Part shown: positions 41,842-52,100 of the stretch, piece after piece
How the letters are laid out: each line of letters starts with the position of its first letter
How positions within the stretch are numbered: the first letter of the stretch is position 1
From: Bacteroidales bacterium
Lineage (GTDB): Bacteria > Bacteroidota > Bacteroidia > Bacteroidales > P3
DNA length: 64,000 bases
Direction: 5' to 3'
Assembly (NCBI GenBank): GCA_017545365.1
Contig: JAFWOP010000067.1
Span: 100,182 to 164,181, forward strand
The notes under the pieces: model-generated
Seen by the model: the letters and a program-made list of their open reading frames with translations, nothing else
Told to the model about the DNA's origin: nothing
Databases searched by the model: none
Translations under genes and position numbers: made by a program

Positions 41842-44800
41842 ATGATGCCTCGATTGTTTAATGATAGAGTCTGCCACTGGGTGGTCGCGTATTTATTGCT
41901 CACATCTTTTGTGGGGAATAAGATATTTGCGCAGACGGATAGTTGCATATACGGCTATCAGTTTACAACTGGGGTGGACACATCGCAGTGGATTCATTGC
42001 GATACGTGGGATAATGCTAATGCTTCGTTCAGTGGATATAGTCGATTGTTCAACTATGATATTGGGTTCGACTTTGTTTTCTGGGGACAACTGATGAGGC
42101 TTATTACTGTGTCGCCTTCGGGTTCAGTCTATTTGGGAACTTCTTTTTATCAAGAGTATATGTACTACCCCGCCTTTTCCCTGCAGAATCTTGGACAAAC
42201 ACCTCTCTTGAGGCCTATGGGACTCTCTCTGTCAACAAATGGTGGCGGCTATTGTCGTTGCAAGTTGTTGGGTGTGGCCGATAGCCATCTTTTTGTATTG
42301 GATTATGCTGTGTCTTCCTCTTCTCGACGTATGCAGGTACAGCTTAGAGAGTGGGACAACAGCATTACTTTCCTCTATGGGGAGATGACGGATAACCTTC
42401 AGCGGGATATGCAGATAGGTATGGCGGGTACACAAACAGAATACATTGTCGTTGACCAGCTGACTCATACCGCCACCGACGTGGCTTTCAACGACAATCA
42501 GGTCAGAGGGTGGCCCGGACAGGGTCGTTATTACAAGTTTACCCCTGTGTGTACACCTCCACCACGTCTTTTTTTCGAACAGCTGACTGCTAACTCTGTT
42601 CAAGTCAGTTGGAATGGAGTAGGACATTATCGTGTAGAGTATGGCGAGGAAGGCTTTGTGCCAGGTACGGGTACCAGTGTCGATGTCGTGGGAAACGAAG
42701 TGGTCTTGTCTGGTCTGGATAACTCTTTGGTGTATGATGTGTATGTGAGGAGGTTTTGCCCCGATAGTTCATGGGGAGAACCGTTGTTAGCTCGCTACTA
42801 TATGCGTTATTGTGCTTCGAACGAGTGGATTGGGAATAGAATACGTTACTGGGACTTGAATGCTCCGAGCGTGACATGCCGTAAGGGGAGATTCTCCGCT
42901 CCAGATGTCGATGTCGGATGTCTCGATTTGGGTCCATCTAGCAATCTGTCTCGGCATACTGTGCACAACAATCCGACAGAACTGGATTCTATCACCGAAT
43001 ATGCATTATTAAAGATTCCTCCCGGCTATTGCTACTCTGTCCGGCTGGGCAATTGGCAGAATGGTGGAGAGCAAGAGTCGGTAGAGTATACCCTATCTGT
43101 AGACACGAATGATTACGACCTGCTAATACTGAACTATGCGATTGTAGAACAGCAACCCAATCACCGGCCAGAACAGCAACCCTACTTCACGTTTAGAATC
43201 CTTGACACTCTGGGCAACTTAATTGACAATTGTTACTATGCCAATTTCATCTCGGGCGACTCCTCGGGCTGGCAGCACGCTACCAATAATTCTAATATCG
43301 TATGGCGCAACTGGTCTGCCGTAGGTGTAGACCTGACCCCACTGCACGGACAAACAATCCGTGTTAGGCTCTCCAATGCCGATTGTGTCCTAGGGGCGCA
43401 TTTCGGCTATGCCTATTACACGCTGGAGAGCGGGCACAAGAACCTACGTGTGATGGCATGTGGAGCCTCAGAAGATAACACCATCTATGCCCCCAAAGGC
43501 TTCACGTATCGCTGGTATAGAGCCGACAATCCAAGTGAAACATTGTCTACCGCCGATTCCTTATACGTCACTGACGACGGCTATTACCGTTGCGATGCCA
43601 CCTATCGTCTGCCGGGGCAGAACTGTGGTTTTACATTATCGACATACGTAGGTGAGCGTTATCCTACGGCGGCATTCAGTATGGATTACCTAGACTCCTG
43701 TGGCCGACATATCCGTTTCGTCAATGAGAGCTTTGTGGCTCACGACAGCGCCCATACACTGACATCTGCGGAGCCTTGCGAGCAATACCTTTGGGTATTT
43801 GACGACAGCATCACCACCACGCTTGTCAACCCCGTGTGTGAATTCGATACGGGGACTCATACCGTAACGCTCTATGCCATGTTGGGCGATGGGGAATGTG
43901 TCGATTCGGTGAGCCGCACCTTCCGAGTCACTCGTGTAGATGACACGATTTATGCCACCGTATGCCCCGGCACTCCCTATCGTTTGCAAGATACAGTATT
44001 CTTGGATTCCGGCACCTATCACTACGAGGACTATTGCGGCTCCTTCCAGCTCCATTTGGCATATTACGACACGGCATTCTTCTCATTCTACGACACGGTC
44101 TGTCATGGTCGGGCTTTTTCCTTCTTCGGCTCTACCTATTACACCTCGGGCATCTATACCCACCATTGGACATCAAACGGCTGCGACACAGTGGCAAGGC
44201 TGCATCTGCTCGTGAAGCCCATCGTGGAGACGCAGTTGGCTGACACATTCCTTCTAGGCACCGTCTATCATTTCGGGGCAGACGACTATACCGTCCCGGG
44301 TATGTACAAGCAGCTGTTTCACACCGCAGATGGGTGCGACAGCGTGTGCATACTGCAGTTGAGCAGTCTCGAACGACACGACACAACGTTGTGTGTGAAT
44401 GATATGCCGTTCAATTGGCGGGGAGGCTATTTCTCCCAAGCAGGCATGGACACGTTGTATCTGAAGTGTATGGCAGGGACAGACAGCATCGTGGTGCTGG
44501 CCGTTTCGGTGCGGCAGCATCCGGTGGTGCAGCTGTCGGCGGAGCCTTACTGTGAGGATGACGGCTACTACCTGGTCGCACTTTCAGACACCCTTGTCTA
44601 CCGCTGGACGGCGCAGCCTTCCGATTTGCAATTGCCTATGGGCGTGGTGGCAGGTGCCCAGTACCCCGATGGGTTGCGTCTGGCACCTATGGCGGCAACA
44701 GTTTATTACATCACTACCGACTACATCAATGCGCCCCAATGCCCTGTGGCTGACACATTGGTGTTGGAGCCCATCCCTGTTGTCGATACCCGTCTTCAAG

Positions 44801-45294
44801 TCTCGCCCTCGTGGCTGTGGGGCGATAATTCTGAATTTGTTGCCACCGACTTGGGCGACACGTCGTTGAGCCGTGAGTGGTACGTCAACGGCGCATTGCA
44901 AGGGGAAGACGGTATTGTGCTGAGATATGCTCCCGGATTGGGGGCCGACAGTGTGGTGGTAATGCTCGTCAATTATAGCACACTATGCTCCGACACGGCA
45001 TACGCCACAGTGGCGGTGAGCCGACAGGAACTGTGGTTCCCCAACATATTCACCCCCGATGAGGCGACGAACAACCTGTTCCGCGGCCATGGTGTGAACA
45101 TTGTCCAATATGACTTGAAGCTATTCACCAAATGGGGTGACCTCATATTCCGCACCCACAACCTGGAGGATGGCTGGGACGGCACCCACAACGGCATTCG
45201 CAGCCCTGTGAGCGCCTATGTCTACCGCTGCGACTACAGAACTTTCGACGGGGAACCAAAAACCGTAATCGGCACGGTGACGCTCCTGCGCTAG
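41842..45294 (+). CDS. Large secreted surface protein with T9SS type B sorting domain
   Basis: 1150 residues. A signal peptide (through 'GNKIFAQT') is followed by a lectin/pilus-like N-terminal beta region. A fibronectin-III-like module is visible near 235-310 ('PPRLFFEQLTANSVQVSWNGVGHYRVEY'), and a PKD-like module near 610-700 ('YLWVFDDSITTTLVNPVCEFDTGTHTVTLYAML'). The last 90 residues ('LWFPNIFTPDEATNNLFRG', 'LKLFTKWGDLIFRT', 'DGWDGTHNG', 'YVYRCDYRTFDGEPKTVIGTVTLLR') are the gliding-motility-associated C-terminal domain that directs type B export. It is probably an adhesin-like surface protein. Confidence 0.9.
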   Translation: MMPRLFNDRVCHWVVAYLLLTSFVGNKIFAQTDSCIYGYQFTTGVDTSQWIHCDTWDNANASFSGYSRLFNYDIGFDFVFWGQLMRLITVSPSGSVYLGTSFYQEYMYYPAFSLQNLGQTPLLRPMGLSLSTNGGGYCRCKLLGVADSHLFVLDYAVSSSSRRMQVQLREWDNSITFLYGEMTDNLQRDMQIGMAGTQTEYIVVDQLTHTATDVAFNDNQVRGWPGQGRYYKFTPVCTPPPRLFFEQLTANSVQVSWNGVGHYRVEYGEEGFVPGTGTSVDVVGNEVVLSGLDNSLVYDVYVRRFCPDSSWGEPLLARYYMRYCASNEWIGNRIRYWDLNAPSVTCRKGRFSAPDVDVGCLDLGPSSNLSRHTVHNNPTELDSITEYALLKIPPGYCYSVRLGNWQNGGEQESVEYTLSVDTNDYDLLILNYAIVEQQPNHRPEQQPYFTFRILDTLGNLIDNCYYANFISGDSSGWQHATNNSNIVWRNWSAVGVDLTPLHGQTIRVRLSNADCVLGAHFGYAYYTLESGHKNLRVMACGASEDNTIYAPKGFTYRWYRADNPSETLSTADSLYVTDDGYYRCDATYRLPGQNCGFTLSTYVGERYPTAAFSMDYLDSCGRHIRFVNESFVAHDSAHTLTSAEPCEQYLWVFDDSITTTLVNPVCEFDTGTHTVTLYAMLGDGECVDSVSRTFRVTRVDDTIYATVCPGTPYRLQDTVFLDSGTYHYEDYCGSFQLHLAYYDTAFFSFYDTVCHGRAFSFFGSTYYTSGIYTHHWTSNGCDTVARLHLLVKPIVETQLADTFLLGTVYHFGADDYTVPGMYKQLFHTADGCDSVCILQLSSLERHDTTLCVNDMPFNWRGGYFSQAGMDTLYLKCMAGTDSIVVLAVSVRQHPVVQLSAEPYCEDDGYYLVALSDTLVYRWTAQPSDLQLPMGVVAGAQYPDGLRLAPMAATVYYITTDYINAPQCPVADTLVLEPIPVVDTRLQVSPSWLWGDNSEFVATDLGDTSLSREWYVNGALQGEDGIVLRYAPGLGADSVVVMLVNYSTLCSDTAYATVAVSRQELWFPNIFTPDEATNNLFRGHGVNIVQYDLKLFTKWGDLIFRTHNLEDGWDGTHNGIRSPVSAYVYRCDYRTFDGEPKTVIGTVTLLR

Positions 45295-45682
45295 CCGCAG
45301 CCCGCAACTTCCGACCTTTCCCTGCCGAGCCTCTCTCGCGGTGGCTTCGCCCTGCTTTCATCTCTCCTTTTAACCTTTTATCGACCATATCTTGTCGTCC
45401 AATTACATTTGTTTTATTATTCATAAAAAAAGTCAGATATGAACATAAACGAAATAGAAACGAACTGGAAATGAATGTCATGAGCTGCGGCGAGTTGTGA
45501 CTGGAGCCTTTGCTGTTGCGTTTCGAAGGGCGTTTTGGAGGAGGGTCAATGATCGGAGACAAGAATTTTTACGCAGCTTGGTTTTGATAATCAGCATATT
45601 GGTTGGTCTGGACAAAAAGTTAACATTTTTCTTTGCAAGATTTCGGCATGTTGAACGTTATATTAATAAAAAGGCTTGGATT
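45295..45682. other. Intergenic, nothing distinct
   Basis: 388 bp without a credible gene. A TTTCTTTG (about 45630) could be a weak -7 box for the following lipoprotein. No terminator hairpin is obvious. Confidence 0.5.
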
Positions 45683-46114
45683 ATGAAGATTAAATACTAC
45701 AAATTGAGACATTGGCTGCTGGCGACGGCGGCGGGATTGTTGGGACTGAATGTGGGGTGTGAGCGTGTTATCCAGTGTGAGTACGGTTGTCCCGAGGCTG
45801 ACTATGAGGTGAAAGGGCGTGTGACAACGATGGATGACGTGCCTATCGAAGGTATTGAGGTGTCGTTAAGCAGGTTCAATGCCGATACTACTGATGCCGA
45901 CGGACACTATTACCTTAGTTATGGCAATTTCCCTTACGAACATGACACGGCGAATGTCACATTCTCCGACATCGACGGCGAGGCCAACGGCCATTATACT
46001 GACACGACGGTGCAGGTGGTGTTCCACCGCTCTGACCTGCGTGGCGGTGACGGGCATTGGTATGAAGGCCGTGCTACCAAGGAGGTAGATGTGAAGCTGC
46101 GGGAGGTGGAGTGA
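45683..46114 (+). CDS. Radical-SAM-associated-type lipoprotein with carboxypeptidase-regulatory fold
   Basis: 143 residues from MKIKYYKLRHWLLATAAGLLG (45683). The lipobox ends 'LNVGC'. The next segment, 'CEYGCPEADYEVKGRVTTMDDVPIEGIEVSL', resembles the Bacteroidetes family usually called radical-SAM-associated putative lipoprotein ('YG.P.A.Y.vKG.Vtd..g.PI.GI.v'). The rest is a beta-sandwich with 'DADGHYYLSYG'. No radical SAM gene is within this window, so any partner is elsewhere. The function is unknown. Confidence 0.68.
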   Translation: MKIKYYKLRHWLLATAAGLLGLNVGCERVIQCEYGCPEADYEVKGRVTTMDDVPIEGIEVSLSRFNADTTDADGHYYLSYGNFPYEHDTANVTFSDIDGEANGHYTDTTVQVVFHRSDLRGGDGHWYEGRATKEVDVKLREVE

Positions 46115-46331
46115 TTGCCTGAACGCTCGAATGGGTTCGGTCAATCCAATCAAACATTATTCAGACGTTATGAGTGTTCTTAACATGGTCCAGTAGTTCA
46201 AGTTAAATTGTTTGATAGACATATGTGTTCTATAGGATAATTCATGATTGCGTCACGTATTATACAGCAAGCAATGCCTTTGTAGTACGTGGCGCATTTA
46301 TAATATTTATAAAACTAAGTGGTAGTTAATT

Positions 46332-47552
46332 ATGCGAAAAGTATTTTTATGTGCTATAGTGTTCCTTATCCAGTTTCAGGAAGGAATGACGCAGACTTTC
46401 TCCGACTCGTTGATGGACAGCCGGGTTCGGCAACATTTTGACGGACTGAAGTCGTGGGCATTTGATATTGCGATAGACCAGTATATATGTCCGGAGAAAA
46501 GGACGAATGAGGGCCCTCGATGGCATGTGGATGTGGGAAGCAACGCAGTGGACATTCATGGGGAGGAGCTAGCTCTGCGTATCGCTCCAGACTCGCTCTG
46601 GCTGGTGGAAGACGGTTATGGGAATTTCACCGTGGGACCAAAGGTTTACGACACGAGCTTGTATTCGGAAGATATATATTCCATCATAAAGGCCAATAGG
46701 CTTTGGGGTGTAGATCTCTATGCTGGCTACATGCTGAGGATGAACGCATGGAATGCCGCTAGTGCTAAGGTGCTGCATGACACGGTTGTTGATGGAATGA
46801 CGTGCAGAGTGTTGGAAGAGGTGTTACAGATTAGTTGGCTGTATAATAAGAAGACGGACAGTTACGACATCCCCATCTATGATACGGTGTGGGCTTATGT
46901 GGACACGTCTTCGTTATGGGTGGTACGTGTGGAGAAGCGGAACAATGTATTCCCCTTCTCGAAACTTATTTTTCGGTTTACGAATATTCGCGTTGGAGGT
47001 GTTGTAATGGATGACGAACGGTTCGATTTTTCTAATCCTCGTTATGCTGGTTACCAGTTTTATGCATTCCCTGAGAGGTATCCAAGTTCGGTTATTGAGC
47101 TTGTTGGTGACAATGAAAGTCTCAACGACACCGTTCTCGGATATCCTCTTGTGAATCCATCGGGTGACACCTTGTATTTGAGGGATACGACAGGGTGGAA
47201 ATTGATTTATTTTTGGAGATATGGTTGCAGACCTTGTGCACAATTCTTTCAATTCATGCAGAAGGAACGGGTTCAGAAAGGAGCAACCACGTTGGGGAAA
47301 GCGGGCGTTTCTGTTTTCTGTATCAACAACACCACAGGAAATACGCCCCTTTTTCAAGAATATGTTGAAGAATTCGGACTTAAAGAATGTGCGTATGCAG
47401 CTCACGACATGAACTGCCTTAAAATAGAAGTCTATCCCACATATTATTTCTATGCTCCCAATGGAGAGTTGGTCTCTTCGGGGCAGAAATTAGATGTATC
47501 AAAACTACTTAAAGATAAAAGGAGATATGAGAGGAGGCATAAATTGAAATGA
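46332..47552 (+). CDS. Secreted protein with C-terminal thioredoxin-like domain (CRPC)
   Basis: 406 residues. The signal peptide ends at 'EGMTQT'. Residues about 25-270 have no recognised family; the region is beta-rich and resembles the N-terminal parts of Bacteroidetes thioredoxin-like lipoproteins. The C-terminal 130 residues are a thioredoxin fold with 'LIYFWRYGCRPCAQFFQFM' (CxxC as CRPC) and the cis-Pro segment 'IEVYPTYYFY'. It is probably a periplasmic thiol-disulfide oxidoreductase. It overlaps the next gene by ATGA. Confidence 0.78.
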   Translation: MRKVFLCAIVFLIQFQEGMTQTFSDSLMDSRVRQHFDGLKSWAFDIAIDQYICPEKRTNEGPRWHVDVGSNAVDIHGEELALRIAPDSLWLVEDGYGNFTVGPKVYDTSLYSEDIYSIIKANRLWGVDLYAGYMLRMNAWNAASAKVLHDTVVDGMTCRVLEEVLQISWLYNKKTDSYDIPIYDTVWAYVDTSSLWVVRVEKRNNVFPFSKLIFRFTNIRVGGVVMDDERFDFSNPRYAGYQFYAFPERYPSSVIELVGDNESLNDTVLGYPLVNPSGDTLYLRDTTGWKLIYFWRYGCRPCAQFFQFMQKERVQKGATTLGKAGVSVFCINNTTGNTPLFQEYVEEFGLKECAYAAHDMNCLKIEVYPTYYFYAPNGELVSSGQKLDVSKLLKDKRRYERRHKLK

Positions 47553-47911
47553 AGTATCCAATAGTATTGTTTTTGATGATTACGGGCTCGATAATGGTAA
47601 TGGCTGGAGGTGAGGCGAAAATCGTTTTTAAGAAGACAGATTATGATTTAGGAACCATTGAAAGAGGAAAGCCAGCAGTCTGCCAATTCATTTTTACAAA
47701 TGTAGGAGACAAGCCCTTGAAAATAGAAAGGACAGCAACGTCATGTGGGTGTTTGTCAATATACCATTCTTCTGGTTATGTTGAATCAGGAGAGTCTGGA
47801 ATGATAACGGTGAAATATAATTCGAACAAAATAGGTAGGATAGGAAAGATAATTATTGTGGTATCTAATTCTAACGGTTATGAGAAAACCATTTTACGGA
47901 TAAAGGGTTAG
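47549..47911 (+). CDS. DUF1573 (ASPM/SPD-2/Hydin-like) secreted protein
   Basis: 120 residues. A signal peptide precedes 'KIVFKKTDYDLGTIERGKPAVCQFIFTNVGDKPLKIERTATSCGC', the DUF1573 pattern, including the conserved SCGC. The ATGA overlap with the thioredoxin-like gene makes coupling certain at the sequence level. These single-domain Ig-like proteins are abundant in Bacteroidetes. The role is unknown; possibly a partner or substrate of the upstream oxidoreductase. Confidence 0.85.
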   Translation: MKYPIVLFLMITGSIMVMAGGEAKIVFKKTDYDLGTIERGKPAVCQFIFTNVGDKPLKIERTATSCGCLSIYHSSGYVESGESGMITVKYNSNKIGRIGKIIIVVSNSNGYEKTILRIKG

Positions 47912-49031
47912 CCGTTTTTAGGGCAAAATGTCGTTTGTCGTTTGTCGTTTTCAATGTTTTGGAACCATATGCCGCCGTGTTCGAATCGGCGGACGTTTGC
48001 TTTAAGGCAAACGGCAACCGCGTGGGGTTGCTTCTCCGCTGACGCTATCGAAAAGGTCCACTGGACCTTTCCTTCACCTGATGCTATAGTTATAACGCAG
48101 AAAGGGCGATCCTACTGTGCGTGCGAAAGTGTATCTATAAGTTTCCCGCCCAAGGGGCGGAGAAAACATATTACTTAAGGACGACTATATCGTAAAGGTT
48201 GTTCATTGCGGTCTTTAAGACACATAATCTATCTGTCTTTCTGTCCCCACATTTGTGTTGTGGGGTTAATAGGATGATGTGTCTCCGACACATTATTGCT
48301 ACACCTTATTTTAAATTGTTACTTGCACCCGATGAAAAACAGAATAGGAGCGACAGAACAAACGCGTCAAAATCGGATGTTGCATGTGCCGTGGGAATGC
48401 GCTCTCAAATCATTGTCGCTTGCTGGGTTGATAGTGCTTGATTCTGGCGCGCCGATGTACCATTGCTGGCAGAGGATGCCTCAAAAGTCCGAAGGACTGA
48501 GCGCTTACAGGCGGGGTGTACCTTCCCCCCCCATACTGAAGGATAGCCAAACAAAGACCTGAAGGAGCGACGGATATTCGTCACCATGCATTGTGTCACC
48601 CCCTTCGGGGTTCTGTTTTATTAATACCGTTTGGCTCTAGTTTAATAAAGGACTGATTTTTCAACAGCCTCGAAGAGGCTGAATCTCAATAACCCCACAC
48701 AAGGAACGCAGTGTGGGGTCTACGAAACCCCTACTACCCAGCGTCCCGAAGATGAAGAAGAGCCTGTGGCTCTTCGATAACGTAGTAAAACGAAGTGGAG
48801 AAAAAAACGACAATGAGAAAGATTGGCAAAAATTAGTCATACTTTATACTAGAGCGTACCGTTTACACAGGGGTAGCACCCCTGTCTGTTGTATGACATC
48901 CCCGTCGGGGACTATTAAGGCACCCTCTATTAAGATTGAGTGCCTCTGGCATTCCGAGTGAAGTTTGATGCGTTTGCCCTGATAGGAGCGTTATTTCTTT
49001 TTATCTGATTATCTGAATCGCTTTTTTTTCG
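47912..49031. other. Gene-free, hairpin-rich intergenic region
   Basis: About 1.1 kb with only implausible short frames. Many consecutive stem-loops can be read: CCGCCG/CGGCGG (about 47971-47991), CGTTTGC/GCAAACG (about 47993-48013), GCAACC/GGTTGC (about 48014-48031), AAAGGTCCA/TGGACCTTT (about 48053-48071), CCGCCC/GGGCGG (about 48147-48161), CCCCACA/TGTGGGG (about 48244-48264), CAGCCTC/GAGGCTG (about 48666-48682), CCCCACAC/GTGTGGGG (48693-48718), AGAGCC/GGCTCT (about 48759-48773) and TCCCCG/CGGGGA (about 48898-48910). Confidence 0.75.
48693..48856 (+). repeat. Interspersed hairpin module, copy 2
   Basis: Shares the CCCCACACAAG...GTGTGGGGTC hairpin, CCCTACTAC and the tail GTCATACTTTATACTAGAG with 40847-40959. 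It is longer by about 50 bp because of an extra AGAGCC/GGCTCT hairpin segment. Confidence 0.8.
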
Positions 49032-49039
49032 TATCTTTG
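49032..49039 (+). promoter_or_regulatory. -7 element for ileS
   Basis: TATCTTTG 78 nt before the ATG; no -33 box at 19 nt. Confidence 0.55.
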
Positions 49040-49117
49040 CAATTCGGTCGCTTTGTGCCTTGTGTGGTGCAAGGAGTTGTGTATATGTGTGTTACTAAAT
49101 AATATTTATATATAATA

Positions 49118-52100
49118 ATGAGCTATAAGGAATACAAACAGCTTAACATGACCCAGATTGGCGAGGATATTCGCAAATTTTGGGAGGAGAATGAGATTTT
49201 TGAGAAGGGGCAGAAACTTGCCGAGGGGCATCCCTCATACGTCTTCTACGACGGTCCCCCATCGGCCAACGGCAAGCCTGGCATCCATCATGTGATGGCT
49301 CGCACCATCAAGGACGTGTTCTGCCGCTACAAGGCTCAGAAGGGCTACTTTGTGGAACGTAAGGCCGGATGGGATACCCACGGTCTGCCGGTGGAGTTGG
49401 GTGTGGAGAAGAAACTGGGCATCACCAAAGAGGACATCGGCAAGAAGATTTCGGTGGACGAGTACAACAAGGCCTGCCGCATCGAGGTACTGCAGTATAA
49501 GGACCTTTGGGACGAGCTGACCAGGCAGATGGGCTACTGGGTGGATTTGGAACACCCTTATATCACCTTTGAGAATGAGTATATCGAGACGCTGTGGTTC
49601 CTTCTGAAGATGCTTTATGACAAGGGGCTGCTGTATAAAGGCTACACCATCCAGCCTTACAGCCCTGCTGCAGGTACCGGCCTGTCGAGCCACGAGCTGA
49701 ACCTCCCCGGCTGCTACCGCGACGTGAAGGACACCACCTGCGTGGCTATGTTTAGAATTATGTCGGATTTGTCAGGCTTGTCAGACAAGTCTGACCTCCC
49801 CACTTACGCCATTGCGTGGACGACCACGCCGTGGACCCTGCCGTCGAATACGGCCCTCTGCGTGGGCCCCACAATCGACTATGTGCTGCTGGAAACCACC
49901 CATCCCTATACGCAGGAACCCTGCCGCATCGTCATGGCGAAGGCCTTGATGGGCAACTTCTTCACCGAAGGGGAGCCCGACGAGAAGTCGAAGCTTTTGC
50001 ATGCCACAGTGCTGGGCGAGTGCAAAGGTACCGACCTGGAGGGCATCGCCTACGAGCAGCTGATTCCTTGGGTGAAGCCTACGGTGGTGAATGCTGCCGA
50101 GCAGACCCATCGTGCCGCCAAGGAGAGTGAGGCGTTCCGCATCATCTTGGGCGACTATGTGACCACCGAGGACGGTACGGGTATTGTTCATATCGCCCCC
50201 ACCTTCGGTGCCGACGACGCCCGTGTGGCCAAGAAGGCGGCTATCGGCGACCTGCTGATGTACGACCGCGACGGCAAGCAGATGCCTATGGTCGACAAGC
50301 AGGGCCGTTTCGCACGCATCGAAGACCTCGACCCCGAATGGGTGAAGGAGAATGTGGATGTGGAGGTCTATGCACAGTATGCGGGCAAGTATGTGAAGAA
50401 CGCCTACGACTCCACCAAGACCGAGAAGGACATGAGTCTGGATGTGGAGCTGGTCATCATGCTCAAGGAGCAGGGCAAGCTGTTCAAGAGTGAGAAACAC
50501 ACCCACAGCTATCCCCATTGCTGGCGTACCGACAAGCCGGTGTTGTACTACCCGCTGGACAGCTGGTTTATCCGCACCACCGCCCTGCGCGACCGCATGA
50601 TTGAGCTGAACAAGACCATCAACTGGAAGCCCGAAGCCACCGGCACCGGCCGTTTCGGCAACTGGTTGGAGAACATAGTGGACTGGAACCTGAGCCGCAG
50701 CCGCTACTGGGGCACCCCGCTGCCCATCTGGCGCACCGAGGACGGCAAAGAGGAGGTCTGCATAGGCAGCGTGAAGCAGCTGAGCGAGGAAATCGAGAAG
50801 TCGGTGGCAGCCGGTTTTATGAAGGAGAACCCCTACAAAGGCGGCTACAGGGATTTCGACCTCCACCGCCCCTATATCGACGGGGTGGTGCTGGTGTCGC
50901 CCAGCGGCAAGAAGATGATGCGCGAGCCCGACCTGATAGATGTGTGGTTCGACAGCGGTGCCATGCCTTACGCCCAGATTCACTATATGGGCGAGGAATT
51001 GACCGCCGACCAGTTCCCGGCCGACTTTATCGCCGAGGGCGTGGACCAGACACGAGGCTGGTTTTATACGCTTCATGCCATCGCCACCATGTGTTTCGAC
51101 AATGTGGCCTTCAAGAACGTCATCAGCAACGGCCTGGTGCTCGACAAGAACGGCAACAAGATGTCCAAGCGTCTGGGCAATGCCGTCGACCCCTTTGAGA
51201 CATTGAAACAGCAAGGACCTGATGCCACCCGCTGGTATATGATAACCAACAGCCAGCCGTGGGACAACTTGAAGTTCGACGTGGAGGGTGTGGACGAGGT
51301 GCGCCGCAAGCTCTTCGGCACGCTGTACAACACTTATAGCTTCTTCGCCCTCTATGCCAACATTGACGGTTTCGAATACAAGGAGGCCGACCTGCCCATC
51401 GCCGAGCGTCCTGAGATTGACCGCTGGATATTGAGCGAGCTGAACACCCTGGTGAAGAAGGTGGATGAGGCTCTGAGCGACTACGAGCCTACCCGTGCGG
51501 GCCGCGCCATCTCGCAGTTTGTGGATGCCAACCTGAGCAACTGGTATGTGCGCCTCTGCCGCCGCCGTTTTTGGAAGGGAGAGATGACCGCCGACAAGGT
51601 CTCCGCCTACCAGACCCTCTACACCTGTTTGGAGACATTGGCACGCCTGATGTCACCCATCGCCCCCTTCTTCAGCGAGCGCATGTTCCTCGACCTCAAC
51701 AATGTCACCCACCGCATCGACGCCGCTTCGGTGCATCATGTCGCCTTCCCCGAGGTGCATGAGGAGATGATTGACAAGGAACTGGAAGAGCGTATGCAGC
51801 TCGCCCAGCAGATATGCTCCATGGGGCTTTCGCTCCGCAAGAAGAGCAACTTGCGTGTGCGTCAGCCGCTTTCGAAGATTATGCTGCCTGTCCAGGACGA
51901 CCGTTTCCGCCAGCAGGTGGAGCAGGTGAAGCACCTTATCTGCTCCGAACTGAACATCAAAGAAATCGAGTTTATAGCCCCCGACAACGACCTGCTGGTC
52001 AAGCGCATCAAGCCTAACTTCAAGACCCTGGGCCCCCGCTACGGCAAGATTATGAAGGCCATCAGCAACGAGATACAGGCATTCTCGCAGCAGCAGATTA

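Noticed and set aside
47942..48562. Three short frames in the hairpin-rich region
   Set aside because: They run through successive palindromic stems, have odd composition and no family resemblance; better explained as non-coding repeats.
49781..51214. A 477-codon minus-strand frame opposite ileS
   Set aside because: Antisense shadow of a clear isoleucyl-tRNA synthetase.
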